NCBI GenBank assembly: GCA_000153145.1
Contig: CH672415.1
Coordinates: forward strand, 2,650,319-2,714,318
Direction: 5' to 3'
Source of the DNA: a marine actinobacterium PHSC20C1
GTDB lineage: Bacteria > Actinomycetota > Actinomycetes > Actinomycetales > Microbacteriaceae
DNA: 64,000 nt
How positions within the stretch are numbered: position 1 is the first letter of the stretch; the number at the start of each line of letters is the position of its first letter. Shown piece after piece: positions 63,042 to 64,000 of the stretch. Made by a program: the position numbers and the translations under genes. The notes beneath the pieces are model-generated. The model was not told where the DNA came from, did not search any database, and saw only the letters and a program-made list of their open reading frames with translations.

Positions 63042-64000
63042 TTAACGGGTATGAATGCCCAGCTTGCGACCCGCGATGCTGCGCTTGTACGAAGTGAGAG
63101 TCGCCGCGAGGGCACGAATGGCCTGAGCAGCCGGATCCTCGGGAGCTGCGATCACCACGGGAACCCCGACATCGCCACCCTCCCGCAAAGCAATACTGAG
63201 CGGGATAGACGCCAACACCGTGACAGGTTCTTCTGGCGTCGAGAGCTTGGCTGCGGCATCCGCCCCGCCACCGGAACCAAAGAGCTCAAGCACGCTGCCA
63301 TCGGGCTGAGGCAACCCGGCCATGTTCTCGATGACGCCGATGACGCGCTGCCCGGTCTGGCGCGCGACAATTCCGCTGCGTTCAGCAACATCTGCGGCCG
63401 CCGACTGTGGAGTCGTCACGACAACAACATCGGAGTGGGGAAGTAGCTGGCCGAGGGAGATCGCAACATCACCGGTGCCGGGCGGGAGGTCGATTAACAG
63501 CACATCGAGGTCGCCAAAGAACACATCGGTCAAGAACTGCTGAATCGTGCGGTGCAGCATCGGTCCACGCCACGAAACGGCGGTGTTGTCTTCGACGAAC
63601 ATGCCGATAGAGATCACCTTCACGTCATAGGCGACCGGCGGCAAAATCATCTCGCCAACTTGTGTCGGCTTTGCGCCATGCAGGCCAAGGAGTCCAGGGA
63701 TTGAGAACCCAAAGACGTCCGCGTCGATCACGCCGACGCGAGCACCAGTTTGTGCGAGGGAGACCGCCAAGTTTGCCGTAAGCGTCGACTTACCCACTCC
63801 GCCCTTGCCACTCGTCACCGCCACAATCTGAGTCAGCGAATCAGGCCCAAACTGCATCGTCTTGGGGCGACCCTTACGGAGTTTTTCGGTGAGAGCGTCG
63901 CGTTCCGCGCGCGACATGATCGTCACCGTCACGGCAACATCGGTAACCCCGGCAACTCGCGCGGTAGCCTCGCGTACGTCGCGTTCGATAGTGTCGGCGG
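63042..64000 (-). CDS. mrp: Mrp/NBP35-type iron-sulfur cluster carrier ATPase (partial, N-terminus outside window)
   Basis: Deviant-Walker P-loop ATPase that carries Fe-S clusters to apoproteins. TSGKGGVGKSTLTANLAVSL, GVIDADVFGFSIPGLLG and DLPPGTGDVAISLGQ are diagnostic. The frame stays open to the window edge and encodes the end of a DUF59/MIP18 domain (AGVTDVAVTVTIMSRAERDA), so the true start lies beyond base 64000. The CPxC motif often seen in Mrp C-terminal halves is absent: the region reads ENMAGLPQPDGS. In many actinobacteria tatB and mrp are neighbours; here about 5.7 kb separates them. Confidence 0.93.
   Translation of the reverse strand, partial: ADTIERDVREATARVAGVTDVAVTVTIMSRAERDALTEKLRKGRPKTMQFGPDSLTQIVAVTSGKGGVGKSTLTANLAVSLAQTGARVGVIDADVFGFSIPGLLGLHGAKPTQVGEMILPPVAYDVKVISIGMFVEDNTAVSWRGPMLHRTIQQFLTDVFFGDLDVLLIDLPPGTGDVAISLGQLLPHSDVVVVTTPQSAAADVAERSGIVARQTGQRVIGVIENMAGLPQPDGSVLELFGSGGGADAAAKLSTPEEPVTVLASIPLSIALREGGDVGVPVVIAAPEDPAAQAIRALAATLTSYKRSIAGRKLGIHTR

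Noticed and set aside
1-64000. tRNA, rRNA, insertion sequences, prophage or integrase genes
   Set aside because: No cloverleaf-like sequences, transposase/integrase motifs or terminal repeats were recognised when reading both strands; short RNAs could still be missed by eye.

Overview
The window is a gene-dense stretch of an actinobacterial chromosome, most likely from the family Microbacteriaceae. GC is moderate for that family (roughly 60 % by eye), which recalls the Salinibacterium/Rhodoglobus side of it. Supporting signs are the gene order fumC - carbonic anhydrase - DUF4245 - xseB - xseA - ispH - DUF6264, the order fdxA - dapC - gltA - dapD - dapE - DUF3117, a DtxR/IdeR-type iron box, many GTG/TTG starts, and many leaderless promoters (a TAnnnT hexamer ending 6-7 nt before the start codon with no ribosome binding site). 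I see no rRNA, tRNA, insertion sequence, prophage or CRISPR array. The first gene (fumC) and the last (mrp) run off the window.

Layout. 1-5.8 kb: fumarase, carbonic anhydrase, exonuclease VII and isoprenoid (MEP pathway) genes. 5.9-9.7 kb: class II aldolase and GlpX fructose-bisphosphatase around a DUF2975/YozG-like regulator pair. 9.7-18.9 kb: rmuC, a LysR-mmsA pair, ychF, yjdM, a two-gene nucleotidyltransferase/HEPN (toxin-antitoxin-like) locus with three 20-bp iterons upstream, exopolyphosphatase, a QW-motif barrel protein and a PPOX-fold oxidoreductase. 19-30 kb: a solute-binding/VWA protein, lipB-lipA, a CtlX-ornithine cyclodeaminase operon with a divergent Lrp regulator, then gcvT-gcvH-gcvP behind a tandem glycine riboswitch. 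LipB/LipA make the lipoyl group that GcvH carries. 30-42.5 kb: small enzymes and a CPBP protease, an oligopeptide ABC transporter (oppA-B-C-DF plus a second binding protein), and typA. 42.5-53.5 kb: EfeUOB iron uptake behind a DtxR-type box, a catalytically degenerate PIG-L/membrane fusion, fdxA, diaminopimelate/lysine genes dapC, dapD and dapE around citrate synthase, a PIG-V-like mannosyltransferase and DUF3117. 53.6-64 kb: a UvrA2-like ATPase, an O-methyltransferase, tatB, then an apparently accessory block (GabD2-like aldehyde dehydrogenase, GPH-family transporter, sphingosine-1-phosphate-lyase-like enzyme, LysR regulator and a 40-residue membrane peptide), and mrp.

Most promising for novelty: the MNT/HEPN pair, which keeps Rx4H but lacks the usual HxY tyrosine, with its iteron operator; the SPL-like lyase/aldehyde dehydrogenase block; the PIG-L protein that has lost two of three zinc ligands; the short membrane ORF with its own terminator; and the very compact back-to-back leaderless promoters, notably dapD/dapE with 26 bp between start codons. 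All function calls come from reading motifs and family resemblance; no searches were run.
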